Notes: a model not told the origin generated them from the letters alone. Counted from the stretch's first letter, positions 54,104 to 64,000 are shown. The stretch is 64,000 nt of DNA from an uncultured Bacteroidales bacterium (GCA_900544535.1 UQVH01000004.1:101680-165679); one strand, 5' to 3'. Made by a program: numbers and translations.

Positions 54104-55888
54104 ATGAAAAGAATCCCGTTTTTTCTGCTTGCCCTTGCGACTATATTTTCTTCCGCTTCGGCTTCGCTGATGACTAATGTCTACGGACGTGACTACCGTC
54201 TGCTCAATGGCCGCTGGGATGCGATCGTCGATCTCTATGATCAGGGCGACCGGATGAAAGTCTATGAGAATCGATCTCCGGAAGGCCGGACAGATTTCTA
54301 TGAATATTCTTTTGACGGCGGTCTGCGTCTTGAAGTGCCGGGCGACTGGAATTCGCAGAATCCGGAGCTGAAATATTATGAAGGCACCGTGTGGTATGGC
54401 CGTCATTTTGATGCCATGCCGCAGCCCGGAAAGCGTCAGATCCTTTATTTCGGGGCTGTCAGCTATCGCTGCAATATCTATCTTAACGGACGGAAAATCG
54501 CTTCGCACGAGGGTGGATTCACTCCATTCGAGGTTGATGTCACCGACGCCCTGACCGACGGCGACAATTTTTTGGTGGTCGAGGCTAACAACCGCCGTAC
54601 AAAGGATGCGATTCCGGCTCTTGCCTTCGACTGGTGGAACTATGGAGGTATCACACGTGATGTGATGCTGGTCAGTGTTCCCGACAATTATGTTGAGGAT
54701 TACTTTGTCCGCTTGCGCAAGGGCAGTCCGGATGTGATTGATATTGATGTCAGGATGTCGCGCCCTGAAGCAGGAGTTGAGATCTCGGTCGAGATCCCCG
54801 CTCTGCGGAAAAGTTTTAGGTCTGTGACAGATGCCGCCGGGTGTGTTTCAGGCTCCATTCAGGTAAAAAACCTGAAAAGATGGGCTCCGGAAGCTCCTGT
54901 ACTATATGACGTGATTGTAAGAGGAGGAGCAGACCAGGTTTCGGAAGAGATCGGATTCCGCAATATAGACGTTGACGGAACAAAGATCCTGATCAACGGA
55001 CAGCCTCAGTTCATGCGCTGCATCTCGTTTCACGAGGAGATTCCGCAACGTATGGGCAGAGCCTTCTCCCAGGCTGATGCCACTATGCTGCTGAACGAGG
55101 CGAGTGAACTTGGTGTCAATATGATACGCCTTGCACATTATCCGCAGAATGAATACACGGTGCGTATGGCCGAGAAGAAGGGCATTGTCCTCTGGCAGGA
55201 GATCCCCGTTTGGCAGGGAATAGATTTTGCCGACAGCAGTACTCGTTTGAAAGCTCAGGCAATGCTTCGCGAGATGATCAGCCGCGACAAAAATCGCTGT
55301 GCAGTGGGCTTCTGGGGTGTGGCCAATGAGACGAAGCCATCAGCAGAACGAAACGACTTCCTGAAATCGCTTTTGGACGCAGGCAAGGAGATTGATACCA
55401 CACGTCTCTATGTGGCGGCCTTCGATCTTGTCGGTTTTGACGAAGACCGCCGACTCTTCACGATGGACGATCCCTTTACTGAAAACCTTGATGTGGTCGC
55501 TGTCAACAAATACATGGGTTGGTATCACCCGTGGCCTTTGTCACCGGCAGAATCTGTGTGGGAGGTGACTCCCGACAAACCGCTTATAATCTCAGAATTC
55601 GGCGGAGAGGCCCTGTATGGACAGTCAGGGAGCCGCGATGTGGTCAGCTCCTGGAGCGAAGATTATCAGGCCCGTCTTTATGAAGACAATCTGCGCATGA
55701 TGGAAAATATTCCGAATCTTGCCGGTGTTTCTCCCTGGATTCTGTTTGATTTCCGTTCGCCTTTCCGCTTTCATCCGTCGAATCAGGAAGGCTGGAACCG
55801 AAAGGGTCTTGTCTCGGACCGCGGACAGCGCAAGAAAGCCTGGTATATCATGCGTGATTTTTACCGCAAAAAGCGCGCCGGACAATAG
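54104..55888 (+). CDS. GH2 family beta-glycosidase (beta-glucuronidase/galactosidase type)
   Basis: 594-aa exported GH2 enzyme. Signal peptide MKRIPFFLLALATIFSSASA; the ATG at 54104 is preferred to that at 54092. Order: sugar-binding jelly roll (~20-170), Ig-like domain (~175-275), TIM barrel (~280-590). Catalytic residues are E409 (VANE, acid/base) and E498 (ISEFGG, nucleophile). The short form without later domains resembles beta-glucuronidases; which sugar it removes cannot be fixed from sequence. 26 bases after the esterase stop. Confidence 0.88.
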   Translation: MKRIPFFLLALATIFSSASASLMTNVYGRDYRLLNGRWDAIVDLYDQGDRMKVYENRSPEGRTDFYEYSFDGGLRLEVPGDWNSQNPELKYYEGTVWYGRHFDAMPQPGKRQILYFGAVSYRCNIYLNGRKIASHEGGFTPFEVDVTDALTDGDNFLVVEANNRRTKDAIPALAFDWWNYGGITRDVMLVSVPDNYVEDYFVRLRKGSPDVIDIDVRMSRPEAGVEISVEIPALRKSFRSVTDAAGCVSGSIQVKNLKRWAPEAPVLYDVIVRGGADQVSEEIGFRNIDVDGTKILINGQPQFMRCISFHEEIPQRMGRAFSQADATMLLNEASELGVNMIRLAHYPQNEYTVRMAEKKGIVLWQEIPVWQGIDFADSSTRLKAQAMLREMISRDKNRCAVGFWGVANETKPSAERNDFLKSLLDAGKEIDTTRLYVAAFDLVGFDEDRRLFTMDDPFTENLDVVAVNKYMGWYHPWPLSPAESVWEVTPDKPLIISEFGGEALYGQSGSRDVVSSWSEDYQARLYEDNLRMMENIPNLAGVSPWILFDFRSPFRFHPSNQEGWNRKGLVSDRGQRKKAWYIMRDFYRKKRAGQ

Positions 55889-55968
55889 CCCTTGCGAGGT
55901 ATAATGAATCACTGAATAAATTTTTAGATCAAAACCTCCACTATCGCCATTCATAAATTCTTGTAATC

Positions 55969-58938
55969 ATGAAAAGTAGATTGATACTGAGTTTGCTAAC
56001 ATTCGTGTCGGTGTTGAGCCTCCATGCCCGAACCGTAAGAATCCTTGCCATAGGCAACAGCTTTTCCCGCGATGCTGTCGAACAGAATCTCTATGAGATC
56101 GCTGCGGCAGACGGAGACACGGCTGTCATCGGCAATCTATTCATCGGCGGATGTTCGCTTGAACGTCATCTCAACAACGTGCGTGGTAACAAACATGATT
56201 ATGTCTACCGCAAGATCGATGCCGACGGCAGGATGAGCGAGACAAAAAATGCTTCTGTGGCTGATGCCTTTGCGGATGAAGTCTGGGATTATGTGTCCTT
56301 GCAACAGGCGAGTCCCTTGTCAGGACTCTACGACACTTATGTCGCCTCTCTCCCTGAGTTGCTTGCCTATGTGAAAGCAAAGGCTCCGAAGAAAGCCGGA
56401 ATTGTGCTTCACCAGACCTGGGCCTATCAGCAGGGCGCCGGACATAGCGGTTTCGGAAACTACGGACGTGACCAGCTGACGATGTATCGTGCAATTGTCG
56501 GGGCCAATAACCGGGCTGCCAAAGCGGCTAAGATAAAGATTGTCGTGCCGGCGGGTACAGCCATACAGAACGCACGGACGTCATATATCGGTGACAATCT
56601 GAATCGTGACGGTTATCATCTTGATCTTGGAATAGGCCGGTTTACCGCAGCCTGTGCCTGGTATGAGAAACTCTTTGGGAAAGATGTCACAGGCAATTCC
56701 TATCTTCCCGCCGGGATGAATCCCGATCTTGCCCGTGTTGCCCGCGCCGCCGCTCATGCCGCAGTCCTCAGGCCTTCGGAAATCACGGATCTCAGCGCAA
56801 TGGAGCCATCCATGCCGCTATATAAAGACAGCCGTGTACCGGTCGAGATCCGTGTCGCAGATCTCTTGTCAAGAATGACTCTTGAAGAGAAGGTGCTTCA
56901 GCTCAATCAGTATACTTTGGGCCGCAATAACAATGCTAATAATGTCGGTGAAGAGGTGAAGGAAATTCCGGCAGAAATCGGATCGCTGATTTATTTTGAT
57001 ACCGATCCTGGGCTGCGCAATGCAATGCAGCGTCGTGCTGTTGAGGAATCGCGATTGGGTATACCTGTGATTTTTGGCTATGATGCGATCCACGGCTTCC
57101 GCACCATCTATCCCATCTCTCTTGCGCAGGCATGTTCGTGGAATCCGGCATTGGTCAGAAAAGCTTGTGCTGTTTCCGCTCAGGAAGCCCGTATGTCAGG
57201 TGTCGACTGGACATTTTCTCCGATGATTGATGTGGCGCGTGATCCGCGCTGGGGACGTGTTGCCGAAGGATATGGCGAGGACCCATATACCAATGCTGTC
57301 TTCTGTGAGGCTTCTGTCAGAGGTTATCAGGGCAAGAAGTTGTCTGATTCCACATCGGTTGCGGCATGCCTGAAGCATTATGTCGGCTATGGCGCTTCCG
57401 AGGCCGGACGTGACTATGTCTATACCGAAGTGTCGCCTCAGACCCTTTGGGACACCTATCTTCTTCCCTACGAGGCCGGAGTGAAAGCCGGTGCGGCTAC
57501 GCTCATGAGCTCGTTCAATGACATCAGCGGTGTGCCTGGGTCCGCCAACCGTTACACCATGACAGAGATACTTAAAAAGCGCTGGAGGCATGACGGTTTC
57601 ATAGTGAGCGACTGGGGTGCCATCGAGCAGCTGAAAAACCAGGGATTTGCCGCTGACAAGCGCGAGGCCGCATGGCGCGCTCTCAATGCAGGTCTGGAGA
57701 TGGACATGATGAGCCACGCCTATGACCGCCATCTTGCGGATCTGGTTGCCGAGGGAAAAGTGTCGCAGCAGACAGTCGATGACGCTGTCAGAAGAGTCCT
57801 GCGCGTCAAGTTCCGTCTCGGACTTTTCGACAATCCATATACTCCGGAAGTGCCTGACCGTTTCCTGCGTCCTTCGTCACTTGAGACAGCCGGACAGCTG
57901 GCCGCCGAATCAATGGTGTTGTTGAAAAATGACTCTACACAGATATTGCCGTTCAAGGATGTCAGGCGTATAGCTGTAATCGGCCCCCTTGCCCGCGATA
58001 AGTGGGATCTGTTCGGATCATGGTGCGGACATGGCGACCCTGAGACTGTCACCACTTTTTGGGATGGAATTGTGAAGGAGTTCGGTGGTAAAGCGGAAAT
58101 CCGCTATGCGGAAGGCTGCCGTCGCGACGGCAATGACCGCTCCGGTTTTAAGGCTGCCGCCGATACCGCTGCTTGGGCAGATGTCGTAGTCCTCTGCCTG
58201 GGCGAGAACATGAAATGGAGCGGCGAAAATGCTTCGCGCTCGTCGATCTCTCTGCCTGCTATCCAGGAGGAACTGGCCGCTGAGATTGCCCGATGCGGAA
58301 AACCGCTTGTGATTGTGCTATCCAACGGTCGTCCGCTTGAGCTGAACCGTCTTGAACCGATGGCCAATGCCATTCTCGAAGCCTGGCAGCCGGGAGTGAA
58401 AGGAGGCGATGCCGTGGCCGGAATTCTATCCGGACGCATCAACCCTTCCGGCAAACTGGCGATAACTTTCCCATACTCCGCGGGGCAGATTCCGATCTAT
58501 TACAACCGGCGCAAGAGCGGCCGTCACCACCAGGGATTTTATCAGGACATAACGAGCGAGCCTCTCTATCCGTTCGGCCACGGTCTGAGCTATACGACTT
58601 ACGCTTACGGAGATCTCACGGCCTCGGCCACTGATTTCCGGCGCGGTGACAGGATCAAGGTATCTGTGGCTGTGACCAACACCGGATCTGTGGCAGGAGA
58701 TGAGACTGTCATGTGGTTTGTCTCGGATCCTTACTGCTCGATCACCCGTCCGGTCAGAGAACTCAAATATTTTGAGAAAAAGCATATCGAACCGGGCCGG
58801 ACGGAGGTCTATACCTTCACGATAGATCCGATGCGCGATCTGAGCTTCGTCGATTCGGATGGAAAACGTTTCCTTGAGGCCGGGGAATATAATGTGATAG
58901 TTAACGGAAAGTCTATTAAATTGAATCTAACGGAATGA
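55969..58938 (+). CDS. DUF4886 (SGNH-type) - GH3 fusion enzyme
   Basis: 989-aa exported bifunctional-looking protein. Signal peptide (~1-21), then a DUF4886/SGNH hydrolase-like domain (~22-255) with GNSFS as block I and NRDGYHLD as the Asp-His block. From ~285 a complete GH3 follows: (alpha/beta)8 domain with nucleophile D548 (IVSDWG), the alpha/beta sandwich (~630-840) and the fibronectin-like C-terminal domain. It may de-esterify and then cleave a terminal beta-linked sugar. Ends with ATGA overlap with the next GH3. Confidence 0.87.
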   Translation: MKSRLILSLLTFVSVLSLHARTVRILAIGNSFSRDAVEQNLYEIAAADGDTAVIGNLFIGGCSLERHLNNVRGNKHDYVYRKIDADGRMSETKNASVADAFADEVWDYVSLQQASPLSGLYDTYVASLPELLAYVKAKAPKKAGIVLHQTWAYQQGAGHSGFGNYGRDQLTMYRAIVGANNRAAKAAKIKIVVPAGTAIQNARTSYIGDNLNRDGYHLDLGIGRFTAACAWYEKLFGKDVTGNSYLPAGMNPDLARVARAAAHAAVLRPSEITDLSAMEPSMPLYKDSRVPVEIRVADLLSRMTLEEKVLQLNQYTLGRNNNANNVGEEVKEIPAEIGSLIYFDTDPGLRNAMQRRAVEESRLGIPVIFGYDAIHGFRTIYPISLAQACSWNPALVRKACAVSAQEARMSGVDWTFSPMIDVARDPRWGRVAEGYGEDPYTNAVFCEASVRGYQGKKLSDSTSVAACLKHYVGYGASEAGRDYVYTEVSPQTLWDTYLLPYEAGVKAGAATLMSSFNDISGVPGSANRYTMTEILKKRWRHDGFIVSDWGAIEQLKNQGFAADKREAAWRALNAGLEMDMMSHAYDRHLADLVAEGKVSQQTVDDAVRRVLRVKFRLGLFDNPYTPEVPDRFLRPSSLETAGQLAAESMVLLKNDSTQILPFKDVRRIAVIGPLARDKWDLFGSWCGHGDPETVTTFWDGIVKEFGGKAEIRYAEGCRRDGNDRSGFKAAADTAAWADVVVLCLGENMKWSGENASRSSISLPAIQEELAAEIARCGKPLVIVLSNGRPLELNRLEPMANAILEAWQPGVKGGDAVAGILSGRINPSGKLAITFPYSAGQIPIYYNRRKSGRHHQGFYQDITSEPLYPFGHGLSYTTYAYGDLTASATDFRRGDRIKVSVAVTNTGSVAGDETVMWFVSDPYCSITRPVRELKYFEKKHIEPGRTEVYTFTIDPMRDLSFVDSDGKRFLEAGEYNVIVNGKSIKLNLTE

Positions 58939-61409
58939 AATTTGGAAAAGCAATTCTGCTGCTGTTGCTGACGGTTGTCAGTATGCCGGCGGCATCAGCG
59001 GTCACTATAAGTAAAGAGGACAAGGACCGGGCACGTCAGTTGGTCAGCCGGATGACTCTCGGCGAGAAACTTTCATATCTGTCAGGAGAGACATCTTTTT
59101 CACTGCGTCCGATCGAACGTCTCGGCATTCCGCGCATCCTGCTTGCCGACGGTCCTCAGGGAATAAGAAACCACTGTTCGCACAGCACACTCTACCCTTG
59201 CGGCATTCTTGCGGCCGCTACCTGGAACCGAGGTGTGGCCAACCGCTACGGGCAGAGTCTCGGTGATGACGCAAGGGCGCGTGGAGTCTCCATCCTGCTT
59301 GGTCCGGGAGTCAATATCTACCGTTCGCCGCTTTGCGGGCGCAACTTCGAATATATGGGAGAGGATCCCTATCTGACATCTGAAATCGCATGCGAATATA
59401 TTAAAGGTGTGCAGTCGAGGGGCGTGATCGCTACCGTCAAACACTTTGCGGCCAACAATCAGGAGTGGAGCCGCCACCATGTGAGCAGCGATGTGGACGA
59501 GCGTACCTTGCAGGAGATATATTTTCCTGCTTTCCGCAAAGCTGTGCAGAAAGCCGGGACAGGAGCTGTGATGAGCAGCTATAACCTGCTCAACGGTGTG
59601 CATACCACAGAGCATCCCTGGCTTAACACACGGATTCTGCGTGATGAATGGGGCTTCGACGGACTGTTGATGAGCGACTGGACTTCGGTCTATTCGACCG
59701 TCAGCGCTGCCAACGCCGGACTGGATCTCGAAATGCCGAAGGCGGTTCATTTCACCGATTCGCTTCTGCGCGATGCCTTGGTTTCAGGCCGTGTGACGAT
59801 GGCTGCTATTGATGCGAAAGTCGCGCACATACTCCAGACCTTAATCGCTTTCGGACTGCTTGACCGCGAAGCCGGAGATGCTGAAATCGGGCTTGACTGC
59901 GCCACGTCGCGAGAAACGGCCCTGGAGACTGCCCGCGAAGGCATAGTGATGCTGAAAAACGAAGGCGGAATCCTGCCGCTCAAAGGGCGCACTGTGGTGC
60001 TTGGCGCAAATGCCGATACGATTGTCTCAGGCGGAGGAAGCGGGTCAGTGTCCGCTTTTTCGGTCACTCCATTATCAAAGGCTATAAGAAAAATGTCACG
60101 TTCGGTGACATGCCTTTCGGAAGATGATCTTTACACGGATGTTGTCAGCCGCTTCCATACCGATTCCACATTGTCGGTCCGCGGACTGTCGGGCTGCTAT
60201 TTCAAAAATGTCAGTCTCAGCGGCAGTCCGGATCTCGTGAGGACGGACAGTCGGGTGGACTTCGACTATGCTTATTCGGGACCTTGCCCCGGATTTCCTG
60301 ACGACGGCTTTTCGGTCCGATGGTCTGCGGTCTATGTCCCTGAGAAAGATGAGACGCTGAAAATCCGGGTCGGCGGTGATGACGGTTACAGGCTTTATGT
60401 CAACGACTCGATAGTGGCCGGTGACTGGGGCAATCATTCGTTCAGCGAGCGAGTGGTGTGCTATCCGGTCAGAGGAGGCCGCACTTATCGTTTCCGTCTG
60501 GACTATTTTGACAGCAGCGGAAGCGCAAAAGTGACACTTTCGGTCAAAAGCCTTGACCGACGCCGCCTTGAGAGCGCCCTGAAGAGGGCAGACAACGTAG
60601 TTCTGAACACAGGATTCAACGGCGACATCGAGGGTGAAGGCTTCGACCGCAGTTTCGCCCTGCCGGAATATGAGGAGAACTTCATAAGAGAGATTGCCGC
60701 AGTCAATCCGAATCTGGTCGTTGTGCTCAACAGCGGAGGCGCTGTCGACCTGCGCCGCTGGGGCGATTGTGCAAAAGCTCTGCTGATGGCCTGGTTTCCG
60801 GGGCAGGAGGGAGGCACGGCTCTTGCCGAGATCCTCACAGGCCGTGTCTCTCCATCCGGCAAATTGCCGGTTTCTTATGACCGTTCGCTGGAGGAAAGTC
60901 CCACGTGGGGCAACTATTATGCCAACAGGCCCCGTGTGAGGTCTTCGGATTCCCGTGAATGCCGTCATGTGGAATATCGTGAAGGGATTTTTACCGGCTA
61001 TCGCGGATATGACCGCAGCCGCATTGCCCCGCTCTATCCTTTCGGTTTCGGACTTAGCTATTCAACTTTTGAGTTTTCCGGCCTGAATCTGAAAAATCAG
61101 GGCGGCAACCGGGTTGAGGTTTCGTTTACACTGACCAACACCGGAAAGGTGGAGGCATCGGAAGTCGCTCAGGTCTATGTCGGAGACAGCGAATGCCGTG
61201 TTGTCAGACCGATCCGGGAACTCAAGGGCTTTGAGAAAGTGCGTCTCAAACCAGGAGAGAGCCGAGAGATCACAATCGTACTTGACAGCGAGGCTTTCTC
61301 TTTCTACGACATGGAAAGCCACTCTTTCGTTGTCGAACCGGGTGAATTTGTAATTTATGTCGGCAATTCTTCAGCCGATCTGCCGTTAAAAGAAAAGATC
61401 ACATTATAA
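58935..61409 (+). CDS. GH3 beta-glycosidase with PA14 insert
   Basis: 824-aa exported GH3 enzyme. Signal peptide (~1-22), catalytic barrel (~30-310) with nucleophile D248 (LMSDWT) and the substrate-binding KHFAANNQE, then the alpha/beta sandwich carrying a PA14 domain insert (~405-555; VRWSAVYVPEKDETLKIRV, GGDDGYRLYVND), then the Fn3-like end. PA14-containing GH3 enzymes are usually exo-beta-glucosidases with +1 specificity shaped by PA14. Coupled to the upstream fusion gene by a 4-base overlap. Confidence 0.9.
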   Translation: MKFGKAILLLLLTVVSMPAASAVTISKEDKDRARQLVSRMTLGEKLSYLSGETSFSLRPIERLGIPRILLADGPQGIRNHCSHSTLYPCGILAAATWNRGVANRYGQSLGDDARARGVSILLGPGVNIYRSPLCGRNFEYMGEDPYLTSEIACEYIKGVQSRGVIATVKHFAANNQEWSRHHVSSDVDERTLQEIYFPAFRKAVQKAGTGAVMSSYNLLNGVHTTEHPWLNTRILRDEWGFDGLLMSDWTSVYSTVSAANAGLDLEMPKAVHFTDSLLRDALVSGRVTMAAIDAKVAHILQTLIAFGLLDREAGDAEIGLDCATSRETALETAREGIVMLKNEGGILPLKGRTVVLGANADTIVSGGGSGSVSAFSVTPLSKAIRKMSRSVTCLSEDDLYTDVVSRFHTDSTLSVRGLSGCYFKNVSLSGSPDLVRTDSRVDFDYAYSGPCPGFPDDGFSVRWSAVYVPEKDETLKIRVGGDDGYRLYVNDSIVAGDWGNHSFSERVVCYPVRGGRTYRFRLDYFDSSGSAKVTLSVKSLDRRRLESALKRADNVVLNTGFNGDIEGEGFDRSFALPEYEENFIREIAAVNPNLVVVLNSGGAVDLRRWGDCAKALLMAWFPGQEGGTALAEILTGRVSPSGKLPVSYDRSLEESPTWGNYYANRPRVRSSDSRECRHVEYREGIFTGYRGYDRSRIAPLYPFGFGLSYSTFEFSGLNLKNQGGNRVEVSFTLTNTGKVEASEVAQVYVGDSECRVVRPIRELKGFEKVRLKPGESREITIVLDSEAFSFYDMESHSFVVEPGEFVIYVGNSSADLPLKEKITL

Positions 61410-61433
61410 TATAATCACATTTGACCATCCATC

Positions 61434-63899
61434 ATGAAAATCTGCTTATCTCTTCTGTCGGTTCTGATGATTGTTCCCTGTATGATGGCGCAGCGCAGTG
61501 AAACACTGTTGCGCCAGGGCTGGCGTTTCAGCCGGGAGGACAGTCCGCGGGCTTCGCTCACAACTTTTGACGATTCGCAATGGCAGTCTGTCACGGTGCC
61601 ACACGACTGGGCGATTTACGGCCCGTTTGACCGCAAACACGATTTGCAGACAGTTGCCGTTACGCAGGACGGAGAGAAAAAGGCCACTTTGAAGACCGGC
61701 CGTTCAGGCGGACTTCCCTATATGGGCTGTGGCTGGTACCGCACAACTTTCTCCGCTTCAGTCGGGCGTATGGTTTCCTTGGTCTTTGACGGCGCCATGA
61801 GCGAGGCCCGTGTGTGGGTCAACGGTCAGGAAGTAGGGGAGTGGCCATTCGGATATAATTCATTTCATTTTGATGTCACTCCCTATCTTAACCGGGACGG
61901 CTCGGACAATATTCTTGCGGTCCGTCTGGAGAACAAGCCGTTTTCCTCGCGGTGGTATCCCGGAGCTGGTCTTTATCGCAATGTGAGAGTGGTCGAGACA
62001 GATTCGATCCATATTCCGGTGTGGGGAACGCAGGTGACGACTCCTCATGTCGGGGAAGACTTCGCAACAGTGAGATTACTGACCAGAATTGAAAATTCCG
62101 GATCGAAAAATCTGACGGTGAAGACCGACATTCTGTCACCAGAAGGGAAAACCGTAGCATCGAGGACAACAGAAGGCAGTATAAACCACGGTTTGCCCGT
62201 CGAGCAGAATTTTGAGATCCCCTTTCCGGCCCTCTGGTCGCCGGAGTCGCCTGCACTCTATACTGCAAGAACTCAGGTGAGCGATGGCTCAGGGAGGGTG
62301 GTCGACAGCTACGACACCCGCTTTGGCGTCCGCTCGGTGGAGGTCATTCCAGAACGCGGATTTTACCTTAATGGCCGACTCCGTAAATTTCAGGGCGTCT
62401 GCAATCATCATGATCTCGGACCACTTGGGGCTGCGGTAAACATCTCGGCCCTTCGCCATCAGCTGAGACTTCTGAAAGATATGGGCTGTGATGCCATTCG
62501 CACTTCACACAATATGCCTGCACCGGAACTGGTCAGCCTTTGCGACGAAATGGGCTTCATGATGATGGTGGAACCTTTCGACGAATGGGACATTGCAAAG
62601 TGTCAGAACGGCTATCACAGATTTTTCGACGAATGGGCCGAGCGCGATATGGTCAATATGCTGCATCAGTATCGCAACCATCCGTCGGTTGTGATGTGGT
62701 CGATCGGCAATGAAGTCCCCACCCAGTGCAGTGACGAGGGTTATCGTGTGGCGAAATTCCTTCAGGACATATGTCACCGCGAAGATCCGACGCGTCCTGT
62801 CACCTGTGGCATGGATCAGGTTTCATGTGTGCTTGAAAACGGATTCGCATCAATGATTGATGTTCCGGGGTTGAATTATCGTACTCACCGTTACAATGAG
62901 GCTTATGAGAATCTGCCTCAGGGAGTAATCCTCGGTTCAGAGACGGCTTCGACTGTCAGTTCGCGCGGAGTCTACAAATTTCCGGTTCGTGTTTCGGGGA
63001 CAGCTATGTATTCCGACCATCAGTCCTCAGGCTACGATACCGAGCATTGTTCATGGGCCAATATCCCGGATGTCGATTTTGCGCTTGCCGAGGACTATCC
63101 TTGGACAATGGGGCAGTTTGTGTGGACCGGCTTTGACTATCTTGGCGAACCATCTCCCTACAATACCGACGCATGGCCGAGCCATAGTTCTCTGTTCGGC
63201 ATCATAGATCTCGCCTCGATTCCGAAGGACCGCTACTATCTTTACCGCAGTCATTGGAACAGCCGTGACACGACGTTGCATATCGTTCCTCACTGGACAT
63301 GGCCCGGACGAGAAGGGCAGAACACTCCGGTGATGGTCTATACCTCATTCCCTGAAGCTGAACTTTGGATCAACGGCGTCAGTCAGGGGCGTCAGCGCCG
63401 TCTGACACCGTCTGAAGCGTCTGCATCATCGGACTCGCTCGCTCTTCTGCGCCGTTACAGACTGATGTGGATCGATGCGGTCTATGAACCGGGAGAGATC
63501 CGCGTCGTTGCCTATGACAGCAACGGCAGACCTGCGGCTGAAAAGATTGTCAGAACTGCCGGTAAGCCCTATGCGCTCAGATTGGAACCGGCTGTGGAGA
63601 GCCTGCGTGCCGATGGCGATGATCTGGCTTATATCACGGTGTCTGTCGTTGATCGCGAGGGTAATCTCTGTCCTTCAGACGGCCGACTGGTGAAGTTCAA
63701 TGTCAGAGGAGCCGGAAAGTATCGTGCAGCGGCCAATGGTGATGCGACATCGCTTGATCTCTTTCATCTTCCTGAAATGCACCTGTTCAGCGGTCGTCTG
63801 ACGGCGATAGTGCAAAGCGGCACTCAGGCTGGAGTGGTGAGTCTGACAGCGACAGCACCGGGACTGAAGTCCGCGACTGTGTCGATTCCGGTAAAGTGA
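61434..63899 (+). CDS. GH2 family beta-galactosidase
   Basis: 821-aa exported GH2 enzyme. Signal peptide MKICLSLLSVLMIVPCMMA, N-terminal jelly roll (GWRFSREDSPRASL, VTVPHDWAIYGPFD), Ig-like domain, TIM barrel with E427 (SIGNE, acid/base) and E503 (LGSETAS, nucleophile), then C-terminal beta domains including a DUF4982-like region (SFPEAELWINGVSQG, DGDDLAYITVSVVDREG). This layout is typical for Bacteroidetes exo-beta-galactosidases. Last PUL gene in the window. Confidence 0.92.
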   Translation: MKICLSLLSVLMIVPCMMAQRSETLLRQGWRFSREDSPRASLTTFDDSQWQSVTVPHDWAIYGPFDRKHDLQTVAVTQDGEKKATLKTGRSGGLPYMGCGWYRTTFSASVGRMVSLVFDGAMSEARVWVNGQEVGEWPFGYNSFHFDVTPYLNRDGSDNILAVRLENKPFSSRWYPGAGLYRNVRVVETDSIHIPVWGTQVTTPHVGEDFATVRLLTRIENSGSKNLTVKTDILSPEGKTVASRTTEGSINHGLPVEQNFEIPFPALWSPESPALYTARTQVSDGSGRVVDSYDTRFGVRSVEVIPERGFYLNGRLRKFQGVCNHHDLGPLGAAVNISALRHQLRLLKDMGCDAIRTSHNMPAPELVSLCDEMGFMMMVEPFDEWDIAKCQNGYHRFFDEWAERDMVNMLHQYRNHPSVVMWSIGNEVPTQCSDEGYRVAKFLQDICHREDPTRPVTCGMDQVSCVLENGFASMIDVPGLNYRTHRYNEAYENLPQGVILGSETASTVSSRGVYKFPVRVSGTAMYSDHQSSGYDTEHCSWANIPDVDFALAEDYPWTMGQFVWTGFDYLGEPSPYNTDAWPSHSSLFGIIDLASIPKDRYYLYRSHWNSRDTTLHIVPHWTWPGREGQNTPVMVYTSFPEAELWINGVSQGRQRRLTPSEASASSDSLALLRRYRLMWIDAVYEPGEIRVVAYDSNGRPAAEKIVRTAGKPYALRLEPAVESLRADGDDLAYITVSVVDREGNLCPSDGRLVKFNVRGAGKYRAAANGDATSLDLFHLPEMHLFSGRLTAIVQSGTQAGVVSLTATAPGLKSATVSIPVK

Positions 63900-63908
63900 T
63901 CAGGTTGT

Positions 63909-63937
63909 TATAACACTTGCTGCGTTCGAGTGTTATA
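63909..63937 (+). terminator. Possible terminator at the PUL end
   Basis: TATAACACT/AGTGTTATA form a 9-bp stem with an 11-base loop just after the last GH2 stop. No T run follows, so termination is uncertain. Confidence 0.4.
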
Positions 63938-64000
63938 TCAGAATCTATTACTGTCCGCTAAACCATAAATCAGTGAGTCCAACATCTTGAAAGGCAGAAG

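Overview
The window looks like the chromosome of a gut Bacteroidales bacterium, probably a Muribaculaceae-type relative of Bacteroides. The evidence is SusC/SusD pairs, lipoprotein signals of the Bacteroidetes kind, a Por/T9SS-type C-terminal sorting domain, BT4734/DUF3987 mobile-element genes, and many copies of the Bacteroides promoter signature (TTTG about 20 bases before TAnnTTTG). Species is inferred from gene content only.

Layout. (1) 1-18.5 kb is core chromosome: a ClC channel cut by the window edge, lgt, pheS-nth-TRIC channel-gtrA on the plus strand, then a minus-strand series with a DPP5-like S9 peptidase, prs, an AspT/YidE-type transporter, a MATE exporter, trigger factor, a TPR protein, glnS and a PKD-domain lipoprotein. 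(2) 18.6-34.0 kb is an integrative island in the 3' end of tRNA-Leu(CAG), bounded by a 14-bp direct repeat of the tRNA end. It carries a tyrosine integrase, an excisionase-like HTH, two replication-type genes (DUF3987 and BT4734/PriCT_2), a Fic/RhuM protein and an AT-rich five-gene defence-like operon. No relaxase is visible. (3) 34.1-34.9 kb is yaaA. (4) 35.2-63.9 kb is a polysaccharide utilisation locus (PUL): a secreted beta-helix protein, ECF sigma factor, FecR anti-sigma, SusC with STN domain, SusD, SusE-like protein, two DUF4832 proteins, an FAD oxidoreductase, a GH36-like enzyme, a CE7-like esterase, two GH2 and two GH3 enzymes, one of which is fused to a DUF4886 SGNH domain.

How the parts work together. 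The island operon has an XRE regulator over its own operator, then a type IIG-like nuclease-methylase, a stand-alone adenine methylase, an OLD-type ATPase-TOPRIM nuclease and a UvrD-like helicase, all overlapping end to start. The last two are the architecture of Gabija, here apparently wired to two DNA methyltransferases. The type IIG gene is broken by a one-base frameshift at a run of five A. In the PUL, SusC's STN domain should signal through FecR to the sigma factor; the same 30-bp element with fixed spacing (ACCTAAAGA-N14-GCGTCAT) sits before the beta-helix gene and before fecR, and is the best candidate for the promoter that this sigma factor reads. SusC itself carries an in-frame amber codon, so the PUL's import step may be disabled in this genome.

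The most interesting candidates are the methylase-plus-Gabija-like operon, the paired ECF promoter, the two disrupted reading frames, and the duplicated DUF4832 proteins as possible uncharacterised glycosidases.
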